The notes: generated by a model not told the origin, from the sequence alone. A stretch of 42,518 nucleotides of DNA from Phycisphaeraceae bacterium (GCA_019636535.1 JAHBXK010000031.1:1-42518), one strand, 5' to 3'; counted from the first letter of the stretch, positions 1 to 13,589 are shown. Program-made: numbers and translations.

Positions 1-149
1 TGGACTTCCTGGGTGACTGGAACCCGAACCTGGGTCAGATGGGCATGGGCCTGCCGGGCGACATCAACGGCGACAACGTCGTTGACCTGGCCGACCTGCT
101 CGAGTTCCTGGGTGACTGGAACCCGAACCTCGGCAGCACCTGCCCGTAA
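1..149 (+). CDS. C-terminal end of a secreted protein with tandem dockerin-like repeats (partial)
   Basis: Only the last 48 or so codons are in the window, read in frame from base 3 to the TAA at 147-149. They hold the end of one repeat and one complete repeat with the calcium-loop pattern GDINGDNVVDLADLLEFL (Asp/Asn at loop positions 1, 3, 5 and 12), each followed by GDWNPNLG. A 26-bp stretch is identical at 6-31 and 105-130, so the unit is 99 bp (33 residues). Dockerin type I domains are built from two such loops; in Planctomycetes they commonly close large secreted proteins and probably serve in extracellular attachment. The catalytic or structural part of this protein lies to the left of the window. 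A perfect-stem terminator follows 60 bases later. Confidence 0.8.
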   Translation, partial: DFLGDWNPNLGQMGMGLPGDINGDNVVDLADLLEFLGDWNPNLGSTCP

Positions 150-210
150 GGCGGGCAAGCGTGATGCTCGGACGCGGCTGTCCGCGTCACATCTTGTGTG
201 ATCTCCACGA

Positions 211-243
211 CCCCCGCTCCCCTCGGAGCGGGGGTCTTTCGTT
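211..243 (+). terminator. Rho-independent terminator of the dockerin-repeat gene
   Basis: A perfect 10-bp stem (CCCCCGCTCC at 211-220 with GGAGCGGGGG at 225-234) has a 4-base loop and is followed by a T-rich tail (TCTTTCGTTT). It lies 60 bases after the stop codon of the plus-strand gene and just beyond the 3' end of the convergent kdsC. Confidence 0.85.
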
Positions 244-282
244 TATACCGCGGTTCGATAATCACGGACGCGCGGCGAGGAC

Positions 283-798
283 CTACTCGCCCGAGAAGAG
301 CGCAACGGCACGCTCGGTCAGTCCCTTGGCTTCGATGAGCCGGTCGATCAGTTCGCGCACAGCACCCCGCCCGCCTCGGCACGCAAGCACCAGCGCAGCG
401 GTACGGCGAACACGTTCATCGGCGTCGCTCACGGCGACGGCCAGCCCGACGCTCGACATGGCAGGCAGATCGGCCCAGTCGTCGCCGACAAACGCCGATT
501 CGTTGAGCGGCACACCCAGCCGGTCCGCAATCTCCGTCATCGCCCGCCCCTTGTCTCGCGAGCCCTGAACGACGTTGGCAACACCGAGTTCTCGCATGCG
601 GTGATCGACCGCACCGCCCGATCGACGTGTGATGACGGCGACATGGAACCCCAGCCTCTGCCAGGCGGTGATGCCCAGTCCGTCGCGTACGTTGAACCGC
701 TTGATCTCGCGGCCCTGATCGTCGAGCATGATCGATCCGTCGGTCAGCACGCCGTCAACGTCGAGACCGATCAGTCGGATGGATGCAAGGTCTGCCAT
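283..798 (-). CDS. kdsC: 3-deoxy-D-manno-octulosonate 8-phosphate phosphatase (KdsC, HAD family)
   Basis: KdsC removes the phosphate from KDO 8-phosphate, giving free KDO for the LPS inner core; it is a cytoplasmic Mg-dependent HAD enzyme. The 171-residue size fits the capless, tetrameric KdsC type. HAD motif I is GLDVDGVLTDG near residues 11-21 with both catalytic Asp residues. Motif II is the Thr in VITRRSGG. The motif III Lys is in GSRDKGRA. Motif IV is GDDWADLP with the Mg-binding acids. No cap domain interrupts the fold. The gene is convergent with the dockerin-repeat gene and divergent from the small ferredoxin-like gene. hldE, another LPS-core gene, lies 15 kb away, so the two are not one operon. 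A related sugar phosphatase such as a CMP-KDN/Neu5Ac-9-P type enzyme is the main alternative. Confidence 0.88.
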   Translation of the reverse strand: MADLASIRLIGLDVDGVLTDGSIMLDDQGREIKRFNVRDGLGITAWQRLGFHVAVITRRSGGAVDHRMRELGVANVVQGSRDKGRAMTEIADRLGVPLNESAFVGDDWADLPAMSSVGLAVAVSDADERVRRTAALVLACRGGRGAVRELIDRLIEAKGLTERAVALFSGE

Positions 799-988
799 GG
801 GCGAAGGTTGGAGGCGAGCGGCGGACCGGACGGTTCGGGTGCGGTTTAACGCGGCTTTGGACCGGCGACAGAATGACCGATGGTATCATGTGCTGATCTC
901 ACTCGGTCGAGGGGCGTTTGGTGTTCCACCCATTTGCCGACGATGCGGAATCCATGGGCGAGCGAGATACGAATGCCCAGAACATCGG

Positions 989-1267
989 ATGAGCGTGACT
1001 GCCTGCACATGTCTGAGTGTGTCCTTGGAGGAATTGCTTGCGATAGCCCAGCGCGATGCATGCGACTTCGCGGCTCTTCAACGCCAAACGGGATGTTGCA
1101 CGGCGTGCGGGCTCTGCGAGCCGTACGTTCGACGCATGTTCGTCACAGGCCGCACGCGGTTTGAACCTTGGGAAGTGGCCCCACCGGCCGCGGACATCGA
1201 CCGAAAGACTCGCTCGATCAAACTGAGCAACTTGGCATCGCGATCCACGACCAAGCCCGTGCCGTAG
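989..1267 (+). CDS. Small BFD-like [2Fe-2S] ferredoxin-type protein
   Basis: This 92-residue protein begins with a C-x-C pair (TACTCLSVS, residues 4-9) followed about 30 residues later by a CxxC pair in TGCCTACGLCEPYV. This is the cysteine spacing of bacterioferritin-associated ferredoxin (BFD)-like [2Fe-2S] domains, which form a small helix-turn-helix around the cluster. In known members the domain passes electrons, for example to mobilise iron from bacterioferritin, or sits in nitrite reductase and NifU-type proteins. The last 35 residues after RTRFEPW look unstructured. The ATG at 989 is chosen because it sits just before the first Cys pair; no clear Shine-Dalgarno is visible. The frame stays open further upstream and includes a CRRC...CPEH stretch, so a longer form from a GTG at 890 is possible. 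No bacterioferritin gene is nearby. Confidence 0.65.
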   Translation: MSVTACTCLSVSLEELLAIAQRDACDFAALQRQTGCCTACGLCEPYVRRMFVTGRTRFEPWEVAPPAADIDRKTRSIKLSNLASRSTTKPVP

Positions 1268-1304
1268 CTCTTGCTTCGATGGCTCGAGGTTGCATATGGA
1301 GCGA

Positions 1305-1340
1305 ACAAAAAGCCGCCGATCCGGATCAGGAGCGGCGGCT
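1305..1340 (-). terminator. Rho-independent terminator of the rpoB-rpoC transcript
   Basis: On the minus strand a 7-bp stem (AGCCGCC at 1334-1340 with GGCGGCT at 1311-1317), enclosing a self-complementary GATCCGGATC, is followed by TTTTTGTTCG. It lies about 55 bases past the rpoC stop codon. The plus-strand ferredoxin gene ends just beyond it. Confidence 0.8.
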
Positions 1341-1393
1341 GCTTTGTAAACGTTTACGTTGCTGGGCTTATTACCGAACGAGCAGTTGATAAG

Positions 1394-5779
<4,386 letters not shown>

Positions 5780-5915
5780 GCGTCTGATGCTCCCGCGGCG
5801 AGGGCCGCCAAGCGATTGATGGTTCGGGTCAGATCGGATTCCGCGGCGGAACGTCCCGCCCGCCGCGTGCCCGCGCGGACGCGGGCCGAGGTGTCCTGTG
5901 AGTGCGGCCGCCGGC

Positions 5916-8900
5916 TTACAGCAGGCTGCCGCCGTCGTCGTTGCGCTTCTCGAGCGTGATGTTCATGCCCAGACCCTTGATCTCGTTGCACAGCACATCG
6001 AAGGCGACGGGCATGCCCGCCTCCAGCGTGTTCGTGCCCTTGACCATGCTCTCGTAGATCTTCGTGCGGCCTTCAACGTCGTCGCTCTTGACGGTGAGCA
6101 ACTCCTGAAGGATGTACGCCGCGCCGTAGGCCTCGAGTGCCCAAACCTCCATCTCGCCGAAGCGCTGGCCGCCGGTGCGAGCCTTGCCGCCCAAGGGCTG
6201 CTGCGTGATCAGCGAGTAGGGGCCGGTTGCGCGGGCGTGAATCTTGTCGTCCACCAGGTGGTGGAGTTTGAGCATGTACATGTAGCCCACGGTCGTCTTC
6301 TGCGTGAACGGCTCGCCCGTGCGGCCGTCGAACAACTGAATCTTGCCGCCGCGCGGCATGACCGCGAGCAGTTCCCGCCAGTTCGGGGCTTTGCCCGACT
6401 GCTCGAGATCAGACAGACGCTTGGTCACGTGCGAGTTGGCCTCTTCCACGGCCTTGTGCACCTCTTCTTCGGCAGCGCCGTCGAAGACCGGCGTCACGGC
6501 TTGGAAGCCGAGCACGCGAGCGGCCCAGCCTAGGTGCGTCTCGAGGATCTGGCCGACGTTCATGCGGCTCGGCACGCCCAGCGGGTTGAGCAGGATTTCA
6601 ACGCTGGTGCCGTCCTCCATGTACGGCATGTCCTCTTCGGGCACGATCCGGGCGATGACGCCCTTGTTGCCGTGCCGCCCGGCCATTTTGTCACCGACCG
6701 AGAGGTGCCGTTTGGTCGCGATGTACACCTTGACCATCTCGAGCACGCCGGTGGGCAGTTCGTCGCCTCGCTTCATGTGCCCGATCTTGCGGTTCTTCTC
6801 CTTGCGATTGGCCTGGATGCGAGGCCAGAATTGGCCGTAGGTTCGATCGGCCTCTTCGCGGGCCTCCTTGCCGCCCTTGATCCACTTGAGATCGAAGTTC
6901 TCGATCTGTTCGATGATGACTTCCGGGATGTCGCTGGCGCCCACCTTCTGGCGGGTGCTCGGGTCGACCATCTCCGTGCCGATCTGCTGGTTGATCAGCG
7001 CAACCATCTGCTTGAAGAGCGCAACGGCCTGCGCGTCCATCTCGCGGCCGTACTCCTCGATCTCTGTGTTCAATCGCTTCTTCTGGTCCGCGGTCAGGTG
7101 CATTCGCCTGCTGAAGCGGTTGGCGCCGATCACGATGCCCTCGACGCCCGCCGGAACCTCCAGCGAGTCGTTCTTCACGTCCTCGCCGGCTCGGCCGAAG
7201 ATCGCGTGGAGAAGTTTTTCTTCGGGCGTCAGTTCGCTCTTGCTCTTGGGGCTGACCTTACCCACCAGGATGTCGCCCGGCCCGACGCGGGCGCCGATGC
7301 GGATGACGCCGTGCTCGTCGAGGTTGCGCAGCATCTTCTCGCTGACGTTCGGGATGTCGCGGGTGAACTCCTCGCGCCCGAGTTTGGTCTCGCGGATCTC
7401 GACGTCGAACGCGTCGATGTGGATGCTCGTGAACACGTCGTCCTTCACGATCTTCTCGTTGATGACGATCGCGTCCTCGAAGTTGTAACCGTCGAACGTG
7501 TTGAAGGCGACCATCACGTTCTTGCCGATGGCAAGTTCGCCCATCTTCGTGCTCGGGCCGTCGGCGATGATCTGGCCCTTGGCGACCTTCTGAAGCAGTT
7601 TCACGACCGGACGCTGGTTCAGGCAGGTCCGCTCGTTCAACCCCGCGAACTTGCGGAGCACGTACTCGTCGGAGTTGTCGATGATGATCCGCTTGGCGTC
7701 AACGAAGGTGACCGTCCCGCCGTTCTTGGCCTTGACGATCATGCCGGAGTTCATCCCGACATCCTTCTCCATGCCCGTGCCCACGCACGGCGGATCGACC
7801 TTGATCAACGGTACGGCCTGACGCTGCATGTTCGAGCCCATGAGCGCCCGGTTGGCATCGTCGTGCTCGAGGAAAGGGATGAGCGCCGCCGAAACGCCGA
7901 CGATCTGCTTGGGAGCGATGTCCAGATACTCGACTTTCGTCGAATCGATCTCGGTCAGTTCGCCGTCGACTCGGGCCATGATTGCGCCCTTGCGCAGTTT
8001 GCCCTCTTCGTCGAGCGCGTCGGCCGGTGCAAGCACCGCCTTGATCTCCTCGTCCGCTCGCAGTTCGACGAGTTTGCCGGTGAGTTTGCCTTCCTTGACC
8101 ATGCGGTACGGCGTACGGATGAAGCCGTAGTCGTCGACCGAGGCGTAGATGCCGAGCGAACTGATAAGACCGATGTTCGTGCCTTCCGGCGTTTCGATCG
8201 GACAGATACGGCCGTAGTGCGAGATGTGCACGTCGCGCACCTCGAAGCCCGCACGCTTGCGGTTCAGGCCGCCCGGGCCGAGCGCTGACAAACGCCGCTC
8301 GTGCACGAGCGAACTGAGCGGGTTGGTCTGGTCCACGACCTGCGACAGCTCGCTGCGACCGAAGAAGAAATCGATCGCGCTGGAAATGCTCTTGGAGTTG
8401 ACAAGATCGGCGATCTTGGCAAGTTCGTCCGGGTCTTTGACGCTCATGCGCTCCTGAACGGTGCGACGCAACTTCAGGAAGCCCTTGCGCAACTCCTCAA
8501 CGGCCAACTCGTCCAGAGTGCGCAGCCGGCGGTTGCCTAAGTGGTCGATGTCGTCCACCTGCGCGATCGGCCGGCCGGTCTTCGGGTCGGGCCGCTTGCT
8601 CCGAAGGTCCAGGAGATACGTCACGACCTTCAGGAAGTCCTCAGCGCGGATGAACATCGCGTCTTCGGGGATGTTCAGGTTGAACTTGCGGTTGATGCGG
8701 AAGCGCCCGACGCGGCCCAGGCGGTAGCGGGCGTCGTCGTAGAATTTTTCGAGGAACAACTGCTTGGCCTTCTCGACCTGCGGCGGGTTGCCCGGCCGCA
8801 GTTTCGTGTAGACCTTGATCAGCGCCCGCTCGTAGTCGTTCTCGCCCTGCTCGGCGAACTGCTCGAGCTTCTCCTCGGCCACCGTGTTCAGGATCAATGG

Positions 8901-9725
8901 GTCCGACGGGTTCTGAATGATGCGGACCTTCTTCAGGCTCGACGCGTTGATCTTCTCCGCCGCTTCGCCGATCTGGCGGCCGACGTGCACGAGTTCCTCG
9001 CCCGTCTCGGTGTCGATGATGCTCCCCGCGGCCCAGTGCTCCGGACGCACCTTCTCCGCGGAGATCTCGCTGATCTCGTAGAACAGGCTCAGCAGCGCTT
9101 CGGTCGAACTGATCGACTCGTCCAGGCAGCGCAGGAACGTTGTGGCGGCCAGTTTGGTCGACTGGTCGATCCGCATCGCCAGCACGTCCTTCTTGGTCAC
9201 CTCCAACTCAATCCACGAGCCGCGCTCGGGGATGATGCGGGCCGAGTGCAGCGGGCGATCCGCCTCGGTCGAGGCGATGCTGAAGTCCACGCCGGGCGAG
9301 CGGTGCAACTGGCTCACGATCACCCGCTCGGCGCCGTTCACGATGAACTCACCGCCGCCCATCATGATCGGGAACTCGCCCAGGAAGATCTCGTCCGAGA
9401 CCGGATCGTGACCCTCGCGCACCAATCGCACGCCGATGCGGAACGGCAGACCGTAAGTCAGTCGGAGTTCGCGACACTCGTCGGGCGTGTAGCGAGGCTC
9501 CTCCAGCAAGTAGTGCTGGTACTCGAGACGCATGGTCTCGTCGTAACTCACGATCGGAAAGACCTCACGGAGGAGGGACTCAAGACCCCACTCGGTGTTG
9601 CGGTCGTGCGGACCCTTGTCCGCTTGAAGGAACCGCTGGTACCCGTCCGATTGAACCTTTGTCAGGTTCGGAACATGGGCGCCGTCACCAAGTTTCGAGA
9701 AGTTGCGCACGTTCGTCGCTGCCAT
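5916..9725 (-). CDS. rpoB: DNA-directed RNA polymerase subunit beta
   Basis: This is the 1269-residue beta subunit of RNA polymerase, which with beta' forms the active-site cleft and the rifampicin-binding pocket. Visible family blocks include the Rif-region sequence [37 protein letters not shown], and the C-terminal [12 protein letters not shown] and [13 protein letters not shown] segments. The start is placed at the ATG at 9723-9725 (MAATNVRNF...) because GAGGT (9731-9735) sits 5 bases in front of it; an in-frame ATG 14 codons earlier lacks such a site. A strong terminator separates it from rplL, so it probably has its own promoter in the 326-base region upstream. rpoC follows in the same direction. 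Confidence 0.97.
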   Translation of the reverse strand: MAATNVRNFSKLGDGAHVPNLTKVQSDGYQRFLQADKGPHDRNTEWGLESLLREVFPIVSYDETMRLEYQHYLLEEPRYTPDECRELRLTYGLPFRIGVRLVREGHDPVSDEIFLGEFPIMMGGGEFIVNGAERVIVSQLHRSPGVDFSIASTEADRPLHSARIIPERGSWIELEVTKKDVLAMRIDQSTKLAATTFLRCLDESISSTEALLSLFYEISEISAEKVRPEHWAAGSIIDTETGEELVHVGRQIGEAAEKINASSLKKVRIIQNPSDPLILNTVAEEKLEQFAEQGENDYERALIKVYTKLRPGNPPQVEKAKQLFLEKFYDDARYRLGRVGRFRINRKFNLNIPEDAMFIRAEDFLKVVTYLLDLRSKRPDPKTGRPIAQVDDIDHLGNRRLRTLDELAVEELRKGFLKLRRTVQERMSVKDPDELAKIADLVNSKSISSAIDFFFGRSELSQVVDQTNPLSSLVHERRLSALGPGGLNRKRAGFEVRDVHISHYGRICPIETPEGTNIGLISSLGIYASVDDYGFIRTPYRMVKEGKLTGKLVELRADEEIKAVLAPADALDEEGKLRKGAIMARVDGELTEIDSTKVEYLDIAPKQIVGVSAALIPFLEHDDANRALMGSNMQRQAVPLIKVDPPCVGTGMEKDVGMNSGMIVKAKNGGTVTFVDAKRIIIDNSDEYVLRKFAGLNERTCLNQRPVVKLLQKVAKGQIIADGPSTKMGELAIGKNVMVAFNTFDGYNFEDAIVINEKIVKDDVFTSIHIDAFDVEIRETKLGREEFTRDIPNVSEKMLRNLDEHGVIRIGARVGPGDILVGKVSPKSKSELTPEEKLLHAIFGRAGEDVKNDSLEVPAGVEGIVIGANRFSRRMHLTADQKKRLNTEIEEYGREMDAQAVALFKQMVALINQQIGTEMVDPSTRQKVGASDIPEVIIEQIENFDLKWIKGGKEAREEADRTYGQFWPRIQANRKEKNRKIGHMKRGDELPTGVLEMVKVYIATKRHLSVGDKMAGRHGNKGVIARIVPEEDMPYMEDGTSVEILLNPLGVPSRMNVGQILETHLGWAARVLGFQAVTPVFDGAAEEEVHKAVEEANSHVTKRLSDLEQSGKAPNWRELLAVMPRGGKIQLFDGRTGEPFTQKTTVGYMYMLKLHHLVDDKIHARATGPYSLITQQPLGGKARTGGQRFGEMEVWALEAYGAAYILQELLTVKSDDVEGRTKIYESMVKGTNTLEAGMPVAFDVLCNEIKGLGMNITLEKRNDDGGSLL

Positions 9726-10051
9726 CAATGACCTCGTGATGGTGTCGATAAGCGTCGGTGGAATCACCGACTCGGCCTTGGCTGGCCGTCAAAATGTGGT
9801 TTATGCCGTTTCGCTCAAAGGCCCGTCAACCCGCTTTCGCGCTACGCCGAATCCATCACTTTATCTGGCCCGAGGTTGCGATTCAAGTCCCCCCCTCCCC
9901 CCAACCGGCGAGGCTTGCGCTCGTGGGGCCATCGAGATGCAGGTCCTGTCGGTTCGTGTCCCGCCTGATCTGGGTGTGTTTACCGCCCAGATCGGCAAAT
10001 AGAACTGATAAGACGACTTTGTAGTCCGCAATCAATTGCCGACACATACCC
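9726..10051 (-). other. rpoB leader / promoter region without a gene
   Basis: These 326 bases lie between the rplL terminator and rpoB and contain no convincing coding frame. They should hold the rpoB promoter. On the minus strand TTGATT (around 10035) and TTATCA (around 10010) with an 18-base gap form a weak candidate, but it is not a clear match. An 8-bp inverted repeat lies at 9967-9993. The stretch 9885-9915 is C-rich on the plus strand. Confidence 0.45.
9967..9993. repeat. 8-bp inverted repeat in the rpoB leader
   Basis: GATCTGGG (9967-9974) and CCCAGATC (9986-9993) are perfect inverted repeats separated by 11 bases. They could form an RNA hairpin in the rpoB leader or a protein-binding site. 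No T-run follows, so it is not an obvious terminator. Confidence 0.6.
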
Positions 10052-10088
10052 CAAAAAGACCGACACCCGCGGCGAGCGCGGGTGTCGG
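10052..10088 (-). terminator. Strong Rho-independent terminator after rplL
   Basis: On the minus strand a perfect 12-bp GC-rich stem (CCGACACCCGCG with CGCGGGTGTCGG, 10060-10071 and 10077-10088) with a 5-base loop is followed by TCTTTTTGG. It lies 40 bases after the rplL stop codon and should end most of the rplK-A-J-L transcript before rpoB. Confidence 0.9.
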
Positions 10089-10128
10089 ATGCGATCTGTG
10101 GCGAACTGTCCGGTCGGACAGAGTCGGC

Positions 10129-10512
10129 TCAAGCCAACTCGACCGTGCCGCCGTTTTCTTCCAGTTGCTTCTTGAGCTTGTCCGCCTCTTCCTTCGACAG
10201 ACCCTGCTTGACGGGCTTGCCGGGGGAATCGACGAACGCCTTGGCCTCGGCAAGGCCCAGGCCGGTCACTTCCCGGACAACCTTGATCAGCGGGATCTTC
10301 TTGGCCGCGTCGACGGCCTTGAGCACGACGTCGAACGAGGTCTTCTCCTCGGCCTTGGCAGCGCCGCCACCGCCGCCCGCGGCGGCCATCATCACGGCGC
10401 CGCCCGCGGCGGCCTCGATGCCGTAGGTGTCCTTGAGGTACTTGCTCAACTCGACCGCGTCCTTGAGCGAGAGCGATGCGAGTTTGTCTCCGAGTTCCTG
10501 AACAGTTGACAT
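10129..10512 (-). CDS. rplL: 50S ribosomal protein L7/L12
   Basis: This 127-residue acidic stalk protein recruits translation GTPases to the ribosome as dimers bound to L10. The N-terminal dimerisation helices (LGDKLASLSLKDAVELSKYL) are followed by an Ala/Gly-rich hinge (GGAVMMAAAGGGGGAAKAEE) and the globular C-terminal domain with the conserved KTSFDVVL, IKVVREVTGLGLAEAKAFVD and LEENGGTVELA segments. AGAGG lies 7 bases before the ATG. It follows rplJ by 133 bases, a gap that holds a perfect palindrome, and is followed by a strong terminator. Confidence 0.98.
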   Translation of the reverse strand: MSTVQELGDKLASLSLKDAVELSKYLKDTYGIEAAAGGAVMMAAAGGGGGAAKAEEKTSFDVVLKAVDAAKKIPLIKVVREVTGLGLAEAKAFVDSPGKPVKQGLSKEEADKLKKQLEENGGTVELA

Positions 10513-10552
10513 GGTTGAACCTCTGCGTTTACGAACGTGCTCCCGAGAGGGA

Positions 10553-10566
10553 CCGGAACGTTCCGG
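10553..10566. repeat. Perfect 14-bp palindrome in the rplJ-rplL intergenic space
   Basis: CCGGAACGTTCCGG is a perfect palindrome about 40 bases upstream of the rplL start. It could be a protein-binding site or a small RNA hairpin that sets the relative expression of L10 and L7/L12. It could also be a chance GC-rich palindrome. Confidence 0.5.
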
Positions 10567-10645
10567 GCTTTAACCCGCGATGGGGCCAGTCAGAAGCGAT
10601 GTTGTCACGAGTCTGTCCGTCTGAATGCCTGCCAAAGGCTCAGCC

Positions 10646-11191
10646 TTAGGCGATCTTGGCGATGGTCTCGCCCTTCTCCAACTTCTCTTCGATGGCCTTG
10701 ACGATCCCGGCGATCGTCCGACCGGGGCCGAGGATGTCGCCGACCAACTTTCGGCCGGGGCCGAGGATGAGCGTCACGGCCTGAGCCTGGGCCTCTTCGC
10801 GTGTCGGGAACTTGCTCAGTTCCGTCACACCGGCTTTGCCCTTGTAGAGGGTGCCGTCGAGCACAGCGCCCTTGAGTTCGATGCTCGGAAACGTCTCCAG
10901 CAACGCAACGATCTCACGGGCAACCTCGACGACGCTCTGCCCGCCGTACGCCAGCGCCGATGAGCCTTCGAGCATCGGGCCGAGGTTCGACAGTGCGGTG
11001 CCCTCGATGGCCTTGCGGGCCAAGGCGTTGCGCACCACCGACACTTTGATCTGCTTGGCGCGCAGTTTGGAGCGGATGCGGTTCGTGTCGTTGCTCGACA
11101 CGCCGCGGATCGAGATCAGCGCCGCTTCTTCGACGCCCGAGATGCGTGCCTGATACTCCTCGATGATCAGGCCTTTGATGGTCTTGGACAT
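10646..11191 (-). CDS. rplJ: 50S ribosomal protein L10
   Basis: This 181-residue protein anchors the L7/L12 dimers to 23S rRNA near L11. The N-terminal domain is recognisable from GLIIEEYQARISGVEEAALI, RSKLRAKQIKVSVVRNALAR and the central YGGQSVVEVAREI region. The C-terminal helix (IVKAIEEKLEKGETIAKIA) is the L7/L12-docking part. It lies between rplA (73 bases upstream) and rplL. In many bacteria L10 with L7/L12 represses its own mRNA through the leader; the 73-base rplA-rplJ gap would be the place for that, but I cannot demonstrate the structure. Confidence 0.97.
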   Translation of the reverse strand: MSKTIKGLIIEEYQARISGVEEAALISIRGVSSNDTNRIRSKLRAKQIKVSVVRNALARKAIEGTALSNLGPMLEGSSALAYGGQSVVEVAREIVALLETFPSIELKGAVLDGTLYKGKAGVTELSKFPTREEAQAQAVTLILGPGRKLVGDILGPGRTIAGIVKAIEEKLEKGETIAKIA

Positions 11192-11264
11192 GGTTCAGAC
11201 TCCCGCGTTCGTACGGGTTGAGTGTTCTGTGAGCGATCGGAAATCGATCGATTCGGCCTGTGAG

Positions 11265-11963
11265 TCACACGATCGGTGCGGCCGAGATCACCTTGACCTC
11301 GACGCCCGGGGTCATGGTCCCCGCGATGACGACTTTCTTGATGAATACGCCCTTGGCCGTGTTCGGCCGGGCACGCTCGATGTGGTGAACGAAGTGCTCG
11401 AGGTTTGACGCCAGATCGCCCGGCGAGAACGACATCTTCCCGATCACCGCGTGGACGTTCCCGCCCGCGTCGTTGCGGTACTCGACCTTGCCGGCTGAGT
11501 ATTCCTTCACGGCGTCCGCCACGTTCGGGGTGACCGTGCCGGCCTTGGGGCTTGGCATCAGGCCCTTGGGGCCGAGCACCTTGCCCAACTTCGACACGAC
11601 GCGCATCATGTCCGGAGAGGCGATCGCGACGTCGAAGTCCATCCAGCCGCCCTCGATCTTGGCGACAAGGTCTTCTCCGCCCGCCTCAACGGCTCCGGCC
11701 GCCTTCGCGGGGCCGACAATGTCCTCGCGGCAGAAGGCCACCACGCGCTTGGTCTTGCCGATGCCCTTGGGCAGGCTCACCGAGCCGCGGATAGCCTGAT
11801 CCGCCTGCTTTGGGTCGATGCCCAGGTGCATGACGACGTTGACCGTCTGGTCAAACTTCGGAGCCTTGTACTTCTTCACCGCCTCGCAAGCGGCGAGCGG
11901 TTCGAGTTGGCCCTCGGGCTTCATCGCCAGGTTGGCCTTGGTTCGCTTGGCAATCTTGGTCAT
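11265..11963 (-). CDS. rplA: 50S ribosomal protein L1
   Basis: This 232-residue protein of the mobile L1 stalk binds 23S rRNA and helps release the E-site tRNA. Family blocks are clear: VNVVMHLGIDPKQADQAIRG, RVVAFCRE, GPKGLMPSPKAGTVT and the C-terminal GVFIKKVVIAGTMTPGVEV. The start lies only 4 bases after the rplK stop, so translation of the two is probably coupled. L1 commonly represses its own operon by binding the rplK leader. Confidence 0.98.
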   Translation of the reverse strand: MTKIAKRTKANLAMKPEGQLEPLAACEAVKKYKAPKFDQTVNVVMHLGIDPKQADQAIRGSVSLPKGIGKTKRVVAFCREDIVGPAKAAGAVEAGGEDLVAKIEGGWMDFDVAIASPDMMRVVSKLGKVLGPKGLMPSPKAGTVTPNVADAVKEYSAGKVEYRNDAGGNVHAVIGKMSFSPGDLASNLEHFVHHIERARPNTAKGVFIKKVVIAGTMTPGVEVKVISAAPIV

Positions 11964-11967
11964 CGCT

Positions 11968-12396
11968 TCAGCCCTCCACCTTCACGCCCATCTGGCGGCA
12001 CTGACCCTCGATCGTGCGGATCGCCGCTTCCAGCGAGCCGGCGGTCAGGTCGGACATCTTCTCCTTGGCGATGGCCGAAACCTGCGCCTTGGTGATGGTG
12101 CCGACGCCCGACTTGTTCGGCGTGCCCGAGCCCTTCTCGGCCTTGGCAGCCTCCAGGATCAGCACAGCCGCGGGCGACGACTTGATCTCAAAGGTGAAAC
12201 TGCGGTCGGAGTACGACGTGATCACACACCCGACGACCTTGCCGTTGAGTTTGGCGGTCGCGGCGTTGAACTGCTGGACGAACTGGCCCGGATTGACGCC
12301 GGCGCCGCCCAACGCAGGACCCAGTGGCGGTGCAGGTGTTGCCTTGCCGCCGGGGGCCATGATCTTGAAAACTTTGACGATTTCTTTTTTGGCCAT
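11968..12396 (-). CDS. rplK: 50S ribosomal protein L11
   Basis: This 142-residue protein binds the GTPase-associated region of 23S rRNA. It shows the conserved N-terminal GPALGGAGVNPGQFVQQFN segment and the C-terminal RNA-binding part with GTITKAQVSAIAKEKM and TIEGQCRQMGVKVEG. The ATG at 12396 (MAKKEIVKVFK) is chosen over an in-frame start 15 codons upstream because it matches the family N-terminus and has GGAG in front. It is the first gene of rplK-A-J-L; the usual secE-nusG pair does not precede it. The 170 bases upstream contain no gene and should hold the promoter. Confidence 0.97.
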   Translation of the reverse strand: MAKKEIVKVFKIMAPGGKATPAPPLGPALGGAGVNPGQFVQQFNAATAKLNGKVVGCVITSYSDRSFTFEIKSSPAAVLILEAAKAEKGSGTPNKSGVGTITKAQVSAIAKEKMSDLTAGSLEAAIRTIEGQCRQMGVKVEG

Positions 12397-12566
12397 GCTG
12401 CTCCACCTCCCACCGGCCCGGGGCTGCTCGCCCCTCCGCACGTCCCGGCCAGTGGGTGCCGTGCGGGCTCGGTGGTATAACGGTCTTGGCTGTATTCACT
12501 CGCGCGACGACGCGAAAGTGAGCCGGGAGAATAGGCCTCCCAACGTCTCCCGACAACACCCGCTGT

Positions 12567-13310
12567 TTATCCCGAAGCCCGTTCCCGCTTGCGCTTGTGG
12601 TGGACTTTGGGTGTGACATGGAAGGTGGCGGTGACCTTGCCCACTCGTCGTTCGCGATCTGTTGGGGCAACCATCAACTGCACGACATCCATGTCAATGG
12701 TGATGTTGAACTCGCCACCCGATGCGACCAGAGCCTTCACATCCTCGCGAGGATGGCATCGATACATCGCCGGGCCGAGACATGGACGTAAAAACTTGTA
12801 CTCCAAGTGTTTACAGACGACGGTGTAGTCGCCGCCGCACGACTTGAAGACGAACATCCCGCCAGCGATCTCCGAGTTGCCGAGCAGCGCAGCACCAGCC
12901 ATCGCATTGTACCAATTGCGATTGAAACGCCAAAATGGGAGAACGGCCGCGAACGTGTTGGGATCTTCGTTCTTTTTGACGCGAATTCCGCTGCGATAAG
13001 CGAATGGCAGCCAGATGAGCGACGTGACTCGGTGCCAGAAGTTGTTCTTGGTCGAAAGGCGCGAGATGTAGGCCTCAACACGCTCAAGGAACGTCTTGGG
13101 TGATGGGGCAGTGCGATCGGTTGAAGCGAGAAGGGCCTTTTGTGCTGGCTGACCTGCTGAACTTGGTTGGGCCTGCATGGTCACTTCACCCGAGGAGGGG
13201 ATCTCCGCCGAAGGCTCTGAGTCAGCGACCGTTTCTTCGGCGATCGATGCAGACTGCTCGCTTTGGGTGGTCGAGGCTGGCACGGCAACAAGATCATACC
13301 GATACGGCAT
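12567..13310 (-). CDS. Hotdog-fold protein, DUF4442/PaaI-thioesterase-like
   Basis: This 247-residue protein has two parts. Residues 1-75 are low-complexity and Ser/Ala/Pro-rich. From about residue 75 a hotdog-like domain follows, with FNRNWYNAMAGAALLGNSEI and GGMFVFKSCGGDYTVVCKHL. The pattern of an N-x(6)-G helix followed by a strand in GG-F is typical of DUF4442 and PaaI-like acyl-CoA thioesterases. The C-terminus ends in a very basic KVHHKRKRERASG tail. A thioesterase role on an acyl-CoA is inferred from fold resemblance only; I cannot point to a catalytic acid with confidence. It lies upstream of rplK in the same direction but 170 bases away, so it may or may not be co-transcribed. Confidence 0.6.
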   Translation of the reverse strand: MPYRYDLVAVPASTTQSEQSASIAEETVADSEPSAEIPSSGEVTMQAQPSSAGQPAQKALLASTDRTAPSPKTFLERVEAYISRLSTKNNFWHRVTSLIWLPFAYRSGIRVKKNEDPNTFAAVLPFWRFNRNWYNAMAGAALLGNSEIAGGMFVFKSCGGDYTVVCKHLEYKFLRPCLGPAMYRCHPREDVKALVASGGEFNITIDMDVVQLMVAPTDRERRVGKVTATFHVTPKVHHKRKRERASG

Positions 13311-13589
13311 CCCGTGAGCGCACAGATCGAGGCCGAATCACAACATGAACGCCCACATTCGATTTCGCGGCTCTTTCTCGACGGACACGTTCCGTGGGCC
13401 TGGGGTGAAGTCGGAAACCGCTCGGGTCACATTCTCTCTCTGATGGTGCGACTCCGCCACGGTTATTCCGAGTAGCGCGTACAGCCTTGGCCATTCCGTG
13501 CCGATGCTTGGGGGTTCTGATCGCCTTGTTTGTTCGATTTGAACGACTTCGCTCAAGACGTGTTTCGGAGTTCCGCGGACCGAAGTGGA

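Noticed and set aside
6534..9731. Long plus-strand frames opposite rpoB
   Set aside because: They have the same antisense character. rpoB motifs on the minus strand are complete.
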